Below, piece after piece: positions 37,388-45,852 of a stretch of 64,000 bases of DNA. A program made the position numbers and the translations under genes. Under the pieces are notes generated by a model. That model searched no databases, was not told the origin of the DNA, and worked only from the letters and a program-made list of their open reading frames with translations. Each line of letters opens with the position of its first letter. The stretch's first letter is position 1. The DNA comes from DASQPR01 sp963831705 (GTDB lineage Bacteria > Actinomycetota > Actinomycetes > Mycobacteriales > Micromonosporaceae). The DNA lies in NCBI GenBank assembly GCA_963831705.1, contig CAWHRE010000010.1, positions 186,001 to 250,000 of the forward strand, in the 5' to 3' direction.

Positions 37388-37494
37388 GACCTGCGGTTCG
37401 AAGCGGGTGTGGTTGGAGTGCAAAGAACCGCGGGCAGGAGTTCCGAAGAACGCCTGCCCGCGGCCGGGTAAAACTTGACTAGCTGACTAGCGAC

Positions 37495-39555
37495 CTACCA
37501 CGCGGACGGAGCCGGCGGCGGTACGACCGTCGGACGGTCGTTGCACGTGATGGCGTTCGGCAGGTACGGGCCGAGCCAGTTGGTGCCCGGGTGGTACTCG
37601 TCGTTGTCGACACCGTCGTTACCGCCGAGGTCGGTCAACGTGAACTCCGAGCCGGTCGGCTGGAAGTTGAACGAGCCACAGTTGTTCACGCCCCACGCAC
37701 CGACGTTGCGTACGTCGACGTTCTGGAACGTAGCGCCACCGGCGGCGCGGGCACTGATGACGTTCGTGCCGGTACCGTCGACGTGAATGTCCTTGAAGTG
37801 GACGTTCGTGACGTTATAGAGATCCTTCACGCCGTAGTCGGAGACGATCATCATCGCGTCGTACGTGTTGTCGAGGAAGTTGTCGCCAACCACCTCGATG
37901 TCCGCGGTGATGCTCTTCTCCAGCGCGTAGATCCAGATCGCGCCGAGGCCGATGTTCCAGTTGAGCTCAAGCGTGCCGGCCCGGACCGTGGTGTTGTTCG
38001 TGATCCACGCGTGACCGGTGAACGCCTCGGAGCCGAAGCGGGAACCGAGCTGGATGGCGCTGCCTTCGTGGAGCGGGTCCGCGATCAGGTTGTTCGAGAC
38101 CGTGTTGTCCGTACCACCGTAGAGCGCGACACCGTTCGCGAGGACCGGGTTCTGGATCGTGTTGTGGTCGAACGTGTTGTTGGCGTCCTCGACCTTGTCG
38201 GACCACATCGCCATCGCGTCGTCACCCGTGTTGCGGATGAAGTTGTTCGACGCGGTGGAGTTCGTGATGCCGCCGTGGAAGTTGATGCCGTCCGCGATCT
38301 GGCCAACGATGATGTTGTTGGTGATCGACACGTTCGTCATCGGGCCGTCGAGCCAGATGCCGCACTTGGTGTGGTCAATGTAGAGGCCGTCGAACGACGA
38401 GTTGTTGAACGCGCCGCCGATGCCGTTGACCTGGTCGGTGTCGATGCGCTCCTTGACGTCACCGACGATGGAGAAGCCGGACAGGTGAACGTTGTTGCTG
38501 CCACCGACCGACTCGTCCTTGCCGTAGAAGCCGACACCGGTGTGTACCGAACCGTCGGCGGCCGGCGTGCTCAGGTCGACCTGGTGTCCGGTGATGATGG
38601 TGTACCAGCTACCGGCGCCCTCGATCGTCACGTTGTCGACGATGATGTGACGGTTGACCTGGTAGGTGCCCGGCGGAACGTAGACCTTCAGGTGCGCCTT
38701 CTGCGCGAACGCGATCGCCTTGTCGAACGCGTCGGCCGAGTCACGCTTGCCGGTCGGGTCGGCGCCGAACAGCAGCACGTTCGCCGCTACCACGTCGATC
38801 TTCGGCAGGCCGACGAGCTGCGAGTCCATCAGGTCGATGACCGTGGTCGCGGCGTTGCTGCCGGCCGGGACGGCGAGGCGAATCTTGTCGCCGGCCTTGT
38901 AGGTCTTGCCCAGGAAGACGCGCTGCTCGTCGTAGAAGTGCGCCGGGCGCAGCGGGTCCGGGAAGACCGGCGCCGGCGTCGTCGCGGACGGTACGCACTG
39001 GCACTCGACGAGCCACCAGTTCGGCTCGGTGACCGCAGCGTGGGGGTCGTTCGTGAACGGGTAGATGTTGTACAGGTACGAGTACGCCGACGTGAGCGTC
39101 ATCGTCTTCGCTTGGTGGCCGTTCGCGATGATGTTCAGCGGTGCGGTGATGCCGCCGCCGTTCGGTGCGTCCGGAATGCTGTAGCGCACGTTGATCGCGT
39201 TCGCCGCGGCCGGCAGCGTGAATTCCACGTACTGACCCGGCGCCAGCGACACCGCGGAGCGGCCGGACGATTCGCCCGCCACCGTGTATGCGGACGTGTC
39301 AAAGGGAATGACCGTACCGTCTGTGGCCGCGTTCTCTGCTTCTTGCTCGTTGAACGCGACGCTGGCACCCCGACCCGCGACGAGCGAGGGGGCGAGGGCC
39401 GCGCGGGTCACAGCGGTCGGCGTTGCCGCGTTCGCCGTGCCCGTTCCTACGGCAAGTGCGGTACCGGTTCCGGCAAGAACGACGGCCGCGGACGCCAGAG
39501 TCGTCCACCGCCGCCTTCTGGATCCAAGCACGGCACCTGTGATGCTCCGTGACAT
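37495..39555 (-). CDS. Secreted parallel beta-helix glycoside hydrolase, GH87-like (alpha-1,3-glucanase/mycodextranase type)
   Basis: 686 residues from ATG 39555. It has a Sec signal (RRRRWTTLASAAVVLAGTGTA, cut after NAA) and an N-terminal carbohydrate-binding-like region (YVEFTLPAAANAINVRYSIPD). A pectate-lyase-type helix starts at GADPTGKRDSADAFDKAIAF and runs through PPGTYQVNRHIIVDNVTIEG. FIRNTGDDAMAMWS carries the paired Asp expected of GH87 catalytic strands. The family call rests on remembered similarity; another beta-helix polysaccharide hydrolase or lyase is possible. It would degrade fungal or bacterial alpha-glucan outside the cell. Confidence 0.75.
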   Translation of the reverse strand: MSRSITGAVLGSRRRRWTTLASAAVVLAGTGTALAVGTGTANAATPTAVTRAALAPSLVAGRGASVAFNEQEAENAATDGTVIPFDTSAYTVAGESSGRSAVSLAPGQYVEFTLPAAANAINVRYSIPDAPNGGGITAPLNIIANGHQAKTMTLTSAYSYLYNIYPFTNDPHAAVTEPNWWLVECQCVPSATTPAPVFPDPLRPAHFYDEQRVFLGKTYKAGDKIRLAVPAGSNAATTVIDLMDSQLVGLPKIDVVAANVLLFGADPTGKRDSADAFDKAIAFAQKAHLKVYVPPGTYQVNRHIIVDNVTIEGAGSWYTIITGHQVDLSTPAADGSVHTGVGFYGKDESVGGSNNVHLSGFSIVGDVKERIDTDQVNGIGGAFNNSSFDGLYIDHTKCGIWLDGPMTNVSITNNIIVGQIADGINFHGGITNSTASNNFIRNTGDDAMAMWSDKVEDANNTFDHNTIQNPVLANGVALYGGTDNTVSNNLIADPLHEGSAIQLGSRFGSEAFTGHAWITNNTTVRAGTLELNWNIGLGAIWIYALEKSITADIEVVGDNFLDNTYDAMMIVSDYGVKDLYNVTNVHFKDIHVDGTGTNVISARAAGGATFQNVDVRNVGAWGVNNCGSFNFQPTGSEFTLTDLGGNDGVDNDEYHPGTNWLGPYLPNAITCNDRPTVVPPPAPSAW

Positions 39556-39669
39556 CGATGACTCGTTTCTCTCGTGATCAGCGCGCAGCGCTGGGGGTGT
39601 TGAACGCATTACGCTCGATGGCGGAGCGGGCGCCAAGAGGTGAGGTGACTTTAGGTCCCGCGAACGCGT

Positions 39670-39703
39670 TTTTACAAGGGTCTGTAAAACATATTCGTAA
39701 TAT
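39670..39703 (-). promoter_or_regulatory. AT-rich palindromes upstream of the beta-helix hydrolase
   Basis: TTTTACA (39670-39676) paired with TGTAAAA (39683-39689), then ATATTCGTAATAT (39691-39703), a second palindrome. They lie 115-150 bp before the start codon in AT-rich DNA and probably mark the promoter/operator of the secreted hydrolase. Confidence 0.45.
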
Positions 39704-39723
39704 TGCGGGCCCCTGATACTCAC

Positions 39724-40009
39724 CCGAACGACTTCTTGCGCAGATTAAAACAAGTCGTTGCAAAGATTTGCGCAACACATGACCAGGCATGACAGCTTGG
39801 CGGCCGAAGAATCGCATGAGAACGCGGCGGATGACATCCGTCGTACAGCCGTGTTACAGATTGGCACACACGGCGCGAACTGGCCGTTCTGCGGGGACAC
39901 CGAAGGAGATGAACGGCTATCGATGATCGACAAACGAATGATCCGGTAGCGATGAGACGGTGAAGTCCACAGTGGTACTCAATCGCTACCGGATCTTAAT
40001 CCGCGTTAC
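39724..40009. other. Intergenic region with paired TTGCGCA sites
   Basis: No convincing gene. TTGCGCA at 39736-39742 and TGCGCAA at 39779-39785 (within the palindrome TTGCGCAA) form a spaced inverted repeat; GTCGTTGCAAAG lies between. This might extend the hydrolase's regulatory region. Short frames of about 60 codons exist on both strands without ribosome sites. Confidence 0.4.
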
Positions 40010-42877
40010 TTAGATGACGACCGATACCATCCGGCCGGGTACGACAATCACCTTCTTCGGCGTTTTGCCCTCCAGCGCTGATTCGATCGAGGACAGCGCG
40101 GCCGCGCGTACCGTATCTTCGTTCGCATCCACCGCGACTTCGATCCGACCGCGCACCTTTCCGTTGATCTGGACCGGATAGGTAACCGAATCCTCGACCA
40201 GGAATGCCGGGTCCGCGACCGGGAACGGCGCGAACGCCAGCGACCCGTCGTGCCCCAGCCGCCGCCACAGTTCCTCGGCGATGTGCGGCGCGACCGGCGC
40301 CAGCATCAGCACCAGCGGCTCAACCACCGAGCGCGGCGCACCGTCCGGATAGACCGAGGTCAGACGGTTGGTCAGCTCGATCAGCTTCGCCACAGCAGTG
40401 TTGAATCGCAGCGCCGCCATGTCCGCCGCGACCCCGTCGATCACGCGGTTCAGCAGCTTGCTCGTCTCGGCGTCGACCGCAGCGTCGAACGACCGCGTCG
40501 CACCGGTCTTCTCATCGACAACCAGCCGCCACGCACGCTGCAGGAATCGCTGTGCACCAACCACGGCGCGGGTTTCCCAAGGACGCGATACGTCCAGCGG
40601 ACCCATCGACATTTCGTACACGCGGAACGTGTCGGCGCCGTACGTCGCGCACATCTCGTCCGGCGTGACGACGTTCTTCAGCGACTTGCCCATCTTGCCG
40701 TAATGCCTGGTGACCGGCTCATCGTGATAGAAGAACTTGCCGTCGCGCTCGACCACCTCTTCGGCCGGCACCCAGATCTCACGACTGTCCTGGTACGCGT
40801 ACGCCTGGATCATGCCCTGGTTGAACAGGCGACGATACGGCTCCACCGAGGACACGTGGCCCAGGTCGAACAGGATTTTGTGCCAGAAGCGCGCGTACAG
40901 CAGGTGTAGAACGGCATGTTCCACGCCACCGACGTACAGGTCGACGCCGCCGGTATCGGCCGGTGACCGCGGGCCCATCCAGTAGCGCTCGACGTCCGCG
41001 TCCACGAACGCCTTGTCGTTGGTCGGGTCCAGGTAACGCATCTCGTACCAGCATGAGCCGGCCCACTGCGGCATCACGTTCGTCTCGCGCGTGTACGTCT
41101 TCTTACCGTCGCCCAGGTCCAGCTCGACCGTAATCCAGTCGGTCGCCCGGGACAGCGGCGTCTCGGGATCTGACGCGGCGTCGTTGATGTCATGCACCTT
41201 CGGCGCGAAGTCGTCCAGCTCCGGCAGCTCGACCGGCAGCATCGACTCGGGCAGCGCCCGTGGCAGCCCGGTCTCGTCGTACACGATCGGGAACGGCTCG
41301 CCCCAGTAACGCTGGCGGCTGAACAGCCAGTCCCGCAGCCGGTATGTCACGGCTCCGGTTCCGTGGCCGCGCTCCTCCAGCCAGGCGATCATGCGCGCCT
41401 TGGCGTCGGCCATCCCCAGGCCGTCCAGCTCGATGCCCGCGGTGGGGTTACGGCTGTTGATCGACACGCCCTGACCGGTGTACGCCCCACCCGACCATCC
41501 GTCCGGCGGCTGCACGGTGCGGATGTGCGGCAGATCGAACGCCTCGGCGAATGCCCAGTCCCGTTCGTCCTCGGCCGGGACCGCCATGATCGCGCCGGTA
41601 CCGTAGCCGGCCAGCACGTAGTCCGCGATGAACACCGGGATCTCGCCGCCGTTGACCGGGTTCGTCGCGTACGCGCCGATGAAGACGCCGGTCTTCTCCT
41701 TCGCGTCGGCCGACCGCTCAACCTCGGTCCGCGAGTTCGTGAACGCCCGGTACGCGGCAACCGCCTCGGCCGGCGTCGCGTGCCCGCCGGTCCACGCGTC
41801 CCGCGTGCCTTCCGGCCACGCCGCCGGAACCAGCGCATCGACCGACTCGTGTTCCGGCGCCAGCACCATGTACGTCGCCCCGAACAGCGTGTCCGGACGC
41901 GTCGTGAAGACGCGGATCGGCGTGCCGCCAACGGTGTCGAAGTCGACGTGCGCGCCGGTGGAACGGCCGATCCAGTTGCGCTGCATCAGCTTGACCGGCT
42001 CCGGCCAGTCCAGCCGGTCCAGGTCCTCCAGCAGCCGGTCGCCGTACGCGGTGATGCGCATCAGCCACTGCTTCATGGTCCGCTTGAACACCGGGAAGTT
42101 GCCCCGATCCGAGCGCCCGTCCGCGGTCACCTCAGCATCGGCCAGCACCGTACCCAGGCCGGGGCACCAGTTGACCGGCGCTTCGCTGACGTACGCCAGG
42201 CGGTGGTCGTCGATGATCGTGCGGCGTTCGACATCGGACAGCGCCGACCAGGCCCGGCCATCCGGCGTCGGCCGCCGCCCGGCCTCGAACTCCGCGATCA
42301 AAGCGTCGATCGGCCGGGCCTTCTTCGCCTCCGGATCGAACCAGGAGTTGAAGACCTGCAGGAAGATCCACTGCGTCCAGCGGTAGAAGTCCACGTCCGT
42401 GGTGGCCACCGATCGGCGCGGGTCGTAGCCCAGGCCCAGGCGGTGCAGCTGGGCGCGGTACTTCTCGATGTTGCCCTCGGTGGTGACCCGCGGGTGCGTA
42501 CCGGTCTCCACCGCGTATTGCTCGGCCGGCAGGCCGAACGCGTCGAAGCCCATCGCGTGCAGCACATTGAAACCGGCCATCCGGCTGTACCGGGCGAAAC
42601 AGTCGGTGCCGATGTAGCCCAGCGGGTGGCCGACGTGCAGACCTGCCCCGGACGGGTACGGGAACATGTCCAGCACGAACAGCTTCTTCGCGTCGCCAGT
42701 GGCGGCCGACCGTGGGTGGTCCGCATCGGCCAGCGGCCCGGTCGGGTTCGGCGCGTAGAACGTGCCGTGGTCGTCCCAGTAGCTCTGCCAGCGATGCTCG
42801 ATCTCGCCCGCCAGCTCTGCGTTATAACGGTGGGCCGGGATCTCAGACGGGATCTCGGCCTCGACGGACTCACTCAT
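40010..42877 (-). CDS. leuS: Leucyl-tRNA synthetase
   Basis: 955 residues. Class I synthetase charging tRNA-Leu. The HIGH motif appears as HVGHPLGYIG after FPYPSGAGL, and KMSKS as KMGKSLKN. The CP1 editing domain (TRPDTLFGATYMVLAPEH, GTGAIMAVPAEDERD) and C-terminal anticodon domain (YPVQINGKVRGRIEV) are complete. ATG 42877 is preferred because AAGGTGG lies about 9 nt upstream; ATG 42895 in frame is the alternative. The 5' leader contains a short Leu-rich peptide gene and a terminator hairpin, suggesting attenuation. Confidence 0.97.
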   Translation of the reverse strand: MSESVEAEIPSEIPAHRYNAELAGEIEHRWQSYWDDHGTFYAPNPTGPLADADHPRSAATGDAKKLFVLDMFPYPSGAGLHVGHPLGYIGTDCFARYSRMAGFNVLHAMGFDAFGLPAEQYAVETGTHPRVTTEGNIEKYRAQLHRLGLGYDPRRSVATTDVDFYRWTQWIFLQVFNSWFDPEAKKARPIDALIAEFEAGRRPTPDGRAWSALSDVERRTIIDDHRLAYVSEAPVNWCPGLGTVLADAEVTADGRSDRGNFPVFKRTMKQWLMRITAYGDRLLEDLDRLDWPEPVKLMQRNWIGRSTGAHVDFDTVGGTPIRVFTTRPDTLFGATYMVLAPEHESVDALVPAAWPEGTRDAWTGGHATPAEAVAAYRAFTNSRTEVERSADAKEKTGVFIGAYATNPVNGGEIPVFIADYVLAGYGTGAIMAVPAEDERDWAFAEAFDLPHIRTVQPPDGWSGGAYTGQGVSINSRNPTAGIELDGLGMADAKARMIAWLEERGHGTGAVTYRLRDWLFSRQRYWGEPFPIVYDETGLPRALPESMLPVELPELDDFAPKVHDINDAASDPETPLSRATDWITVELDLGDGKKTYTRETNVMPQWAGSCWYEMRYLDPTNDKAFVDADVERYWMGPRSPADTGGVDLYVGGVEHAVLHLLYARFWHKILFDLGHVSSVEPYRRLFNQGMIQAYAYQDSREIWVPAEEVVERDGKFFYHDEPVTRHYGKMGKSLKNVVTPDEMCATYGADTFRVYEMSMGPLDVSRPWETRAVVGAQRFLQRAWRLVVDEKTGATRSFDAAVDAETSKLLNRVIDGVAADMAALRFNTAVAKLIELTNRLTSVYPDGAPRSVVEPLVLMLAPVAPHIAEELWRRLGHDGSLAFAPFPVADPAFLVEDSVTYPVQINGKVRGRIEVAVDANEDTVRAAALSSIESALEGKTPKKVIVVPGRMVSVVI

Positions 42878-42932
42878 GGCTATTTCCACCTTCATCGTCT
42901 ATGTACATGGCCAGATGACGCGCAGAGGGCAT

Positions 42933-42957
42933 AAAAAAGCCCCTCGCGCAGGAGGGG
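42933..42957 (-). terminator. Rho-independent terminator in the leuS leader (attenuator)
   Basis: On the minus strand: CCCCTC, six-base loop, GAGGGG, then C and TTTTTT. It ends about 40-55 bp before the leuS start, so transcription can be stopped before the gene. It is the clearest intrinsic terminator in the window. Confidence 0.82.
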
Positions 42958-42959
42958 TC

Positions 42960-43011
42960 AGCCGTGCTGGCGCACCCACAGCCTCAAGCCAGGGGGCGGA
43001 TCAGCACGGCT
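42960..43011 (-). promoter_or_regulatory. Anti-terminator/pause hairpin of the leuS leader
   Basis: A perfect 10-bp inverted repeat, AGCCGTGCTG (42960-42969) and CAGCACGGCT (43002-43011), between the leader peptide stop and the terminator. The loop contains GCCCCCT (minus strand), which can instead pair with the GAGGGG arm of the terminator, so alternative folding is possible. Confidence 0.6.
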
Positions 43012-43045
43012 AGATAAGGAGCTCGCGACGGTCGATACCGGCCAT
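43010..43045 (-). CDS. Putative leader peptide MAGIDRRELLI of leuS
   Basis: Eleven codons plus TAG, ending Leu(CTC)-Leu(CTT)-Ile-stop just before the 10-bp hairpin. The placement of consecutive Leu codons upstream of a terminator and leuS fits ribosome-mediated attenuation by leucyl-tRNA. A weak point is the ribosome site (GGTGGGG is about 15 nt away). A second candidate starts at ATG 43056 in another frame (MMLSWPVS..., 32 residues) with a closer GGTGGGG, but it reads through both hairpins. Confidence 0.5.
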   Translation of the reverse strand: MAGIDRRELLI

Positions 43046-43483
43046 GACAGCATCATAACCCCACCGATTCCAGGTGTCGCATCCGAATCCCGCTCGTCGA
43101 CGGCGGGTGGCGCAGAGGCGGGGCGAGCAGAGTGTCCGTAACACGCCGAATGCGAAGAAATTAATGTCAATGTCTTGCGTACCGCATGGGTTTGTGAATT
43201 GATCGGTCTTGAACCATTCGTGATTTAAGCGCGTGTCGATATGTGCAGCCCAGACGCTTGGACAGCCCGATTGGTTGCACACCGCATCTAATATTACGGA
43301 TCTTGTTATCGCTCCCCCACCGAACGGTGGTACAGACGGTATCCCGGCGCCTATCGGCGCCCCCACGTTTCACGGTTAGCCTGAGAGAATGCACAGGACC
43401 ACCGGGGAGGCGGCCTTAGCCTCCGCGCGCGTCCATCTAACGCCACCGCCGGGACATCGACCGGCGTAACGAGGAGACGGCTA
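43046..43483. other. Intergenic region upstream of leuS and moxR
   Basis: A 440-bp interval between divergent leuS and moxR, notably AT-rich at 43140-43330. A possible minus-strand -35 element TTGACA lies at 43170-43165. A 118-codon minus-strand frame runs through it into the leader peptide but has no ribosome site and atypical composition. I see no gene here. Confidence 0.45.
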
Positions 43484-44545
<1,062 letters not shown>

Positions 44546-44547
44546 CC

Positions 44548-45852
44548 GTGCGGGAAGCGCTGAGCGGCCTGACCGCACGCGGGCGCGGATTCCTTTACGG
44601 CGCGGGTGCGGCCGCGCTCTGTGCCTTCCTGCTCGGCGAGGACAACCTCCTGCGGATCGCGGTACTGCTCGCGGCGCTTCCCTTGCTCGGGGCGTGGACC
44701 GTCGGACGCAGCAAGTACCGGCTGGGTTGCAGCCGCGTCCTCCAGCCGAATCGGGTCCAGGTCGGTATGACCGCCCGGATCCTGCTGCGCCTGGAGAATC
44801 TGTCCAACTTCACCACCGGCACGATGCTGCTGGAGGACCGGCTTCCGTACTCTCTCGGCAGCCGGCCCCGGCTGGTTCTGGAGCGGCTGGGCCGACGCCA
44901 CGCGTCCTCGGTCGCGTACACGGTCCGGGCCGACGTCCGCGGCCGGTTCGAAATCGGCCCGCTGGTGATCCGGTTGACCGATCCGTTCGGGCTCTGCGAG
45001 CTGACCCGCTCGTTCCCGAGCATCGATCACCTCGTGGTGATCCCGCAGGTCGTCCCGCTGCCGATGATGCGGCTCGCGGGTGAGTACGCGGGCGCCGGCG
45101 AGAGCCACACGCGAAGCGTCGCCGTCCACGGCGATGACGACGCGGCCACCCGCGAATACCGCTACGGGGACGACCTGCGCCGGGTGCACTGGCGATCCAC
45201 CGCACGTACCGGCGAGCTGATGGTGCGCCGGGAGGAACAGCCGTGGGAGTCCCGGGCGACGATCCTGCTGGACACCCGGGCGACCGCGCACCGCGGCGAG
45301 GGCCCGAACGCGAGCTTCGAGTGGGCCGTCTCGGCCGTCGCGAGCATCGCGTCGCACCTGACCCACGCCGGGTACAAGATCCGGATGGTCACCGACACCG
45401 GTGTGGACATCGCCGTCACGGGCAGCGACACCGCAATCCTCGACTACCTGGCCGAGGTGCAACTGTCGCAGTGGGGCGACATCGCCAACGCGACCGAGAC
45501 GATCCGGCGTAGCGCGGACGGCGGTCTGATCATCGGCGTCCTCGGCACGATCGACCAGAACGAGGCTCAGCTGCTCGGATCGTTGCGCCGCAGCGGTACG
45601 ACCTGCGTCGGCTTCATGATCGACAGTTCTACGTGGACGAACCTTCCGACCACGTTCCGCGAGGAGGCTGACACCGCGTACGCGGCTTCCGGCCTCGCGT
45701 TGCTGCAACGAGGATGGCGCGTGATCGACGTTCCGCACGGTTCGAAGCTGGACGCACTCTGGCCGAAGGTGGCCCGCGGCTCGCAGGGCTTCGCGTGGCG
45801 GGCGGCGATGGCCGAGACCGTCGCCGGTGGAGTGGCCGGTGGTGTCCGATGA
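44548..45852 (+). CDS. DUF58-family membrane protein
   Basis: 434 residues from GTG 44548, 2 bp after moxR. Two membrane helices near the N-terminus (about 17-60), then a beta-rich segment, then the DUF58 core YRYGDDLRRVHWRSTARTGELMVR leading into a VWA-like domain (ATILLDTRA). It probably partners the MoxR ATPase at the membrane. Its stop overlaps the next gene as ATGA. Confidence 0.93.
   Translation: MREALSGLTARGRGFLYGAGAAALCAFLLGEDNLLRIAVLLAALPLLGAWTVGRSKYRLGCSRVLQPNRVQVGMTARILLRLENLSNFTTGTMLLEDRLPYSLGSRPRLVLERLGRRHASSVAYTVRADVRGRFEIGPLVIRLTDPFGLCELTRSFPSIDHLVVIPQVVPLPMMRLAGEYAGAGESHTRSVAVHGDDDAATREYRYGDDLRRVHWRSTARTGELMVRREEQPWESRATILLDTRATAHRGEGPNASFEWAVSAVASIASHLTHAGYKIRMVTDTGVDIAVTGSDTAILDYLAEVQLSQWGDIANATETIRRSADGGLIIGVLGTIDQNEAQLLGSLRRSGTTCVGFMIDSSTWTNLPTTFREEADTAYAASGLALLQRGWRVIDVPHGSKLDALWPKVARGSQGFAWRAAMAETVAGGVAGGVR

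Noticed and set aside
36626..37471. A 281-codon plus-strand frame with QLKPAN-type repeats
   Set aside because: It starts antisense to the AbiEi-like gene and its second half is only translated DNA repeats; no start signal.
37591..39552. A 653-codon plus-strand open frame
   Set aside because: It is antisense to the secreted beta-helix hydrolase, has Val/Arg/Asp-biased composition and no recognisable domain.
41192..42934. A 580-codon plus-strand open frame
   Set aside because: It is antisense to leuS, which has full catalytic motifs.
42896..43100. T-box riboswitch before leuS
   Set aside because: No T-box consensus (AGGGTGG.ACCGCG) or specifier stem; the leader peptide plus terminator explains the region better.
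43010..43366. A 118-codon minus-strand frame upstream of leuS
   Set aside because: No ribosome site and atypical AT-rich composition; only its last 11 codons (the leader peptide) have supporting context.
43400..43425. Terminator GGAGGC...GCCTCC before moxR
   Set aside because: Short stem without T-run in a promoter-like position; no clear role.
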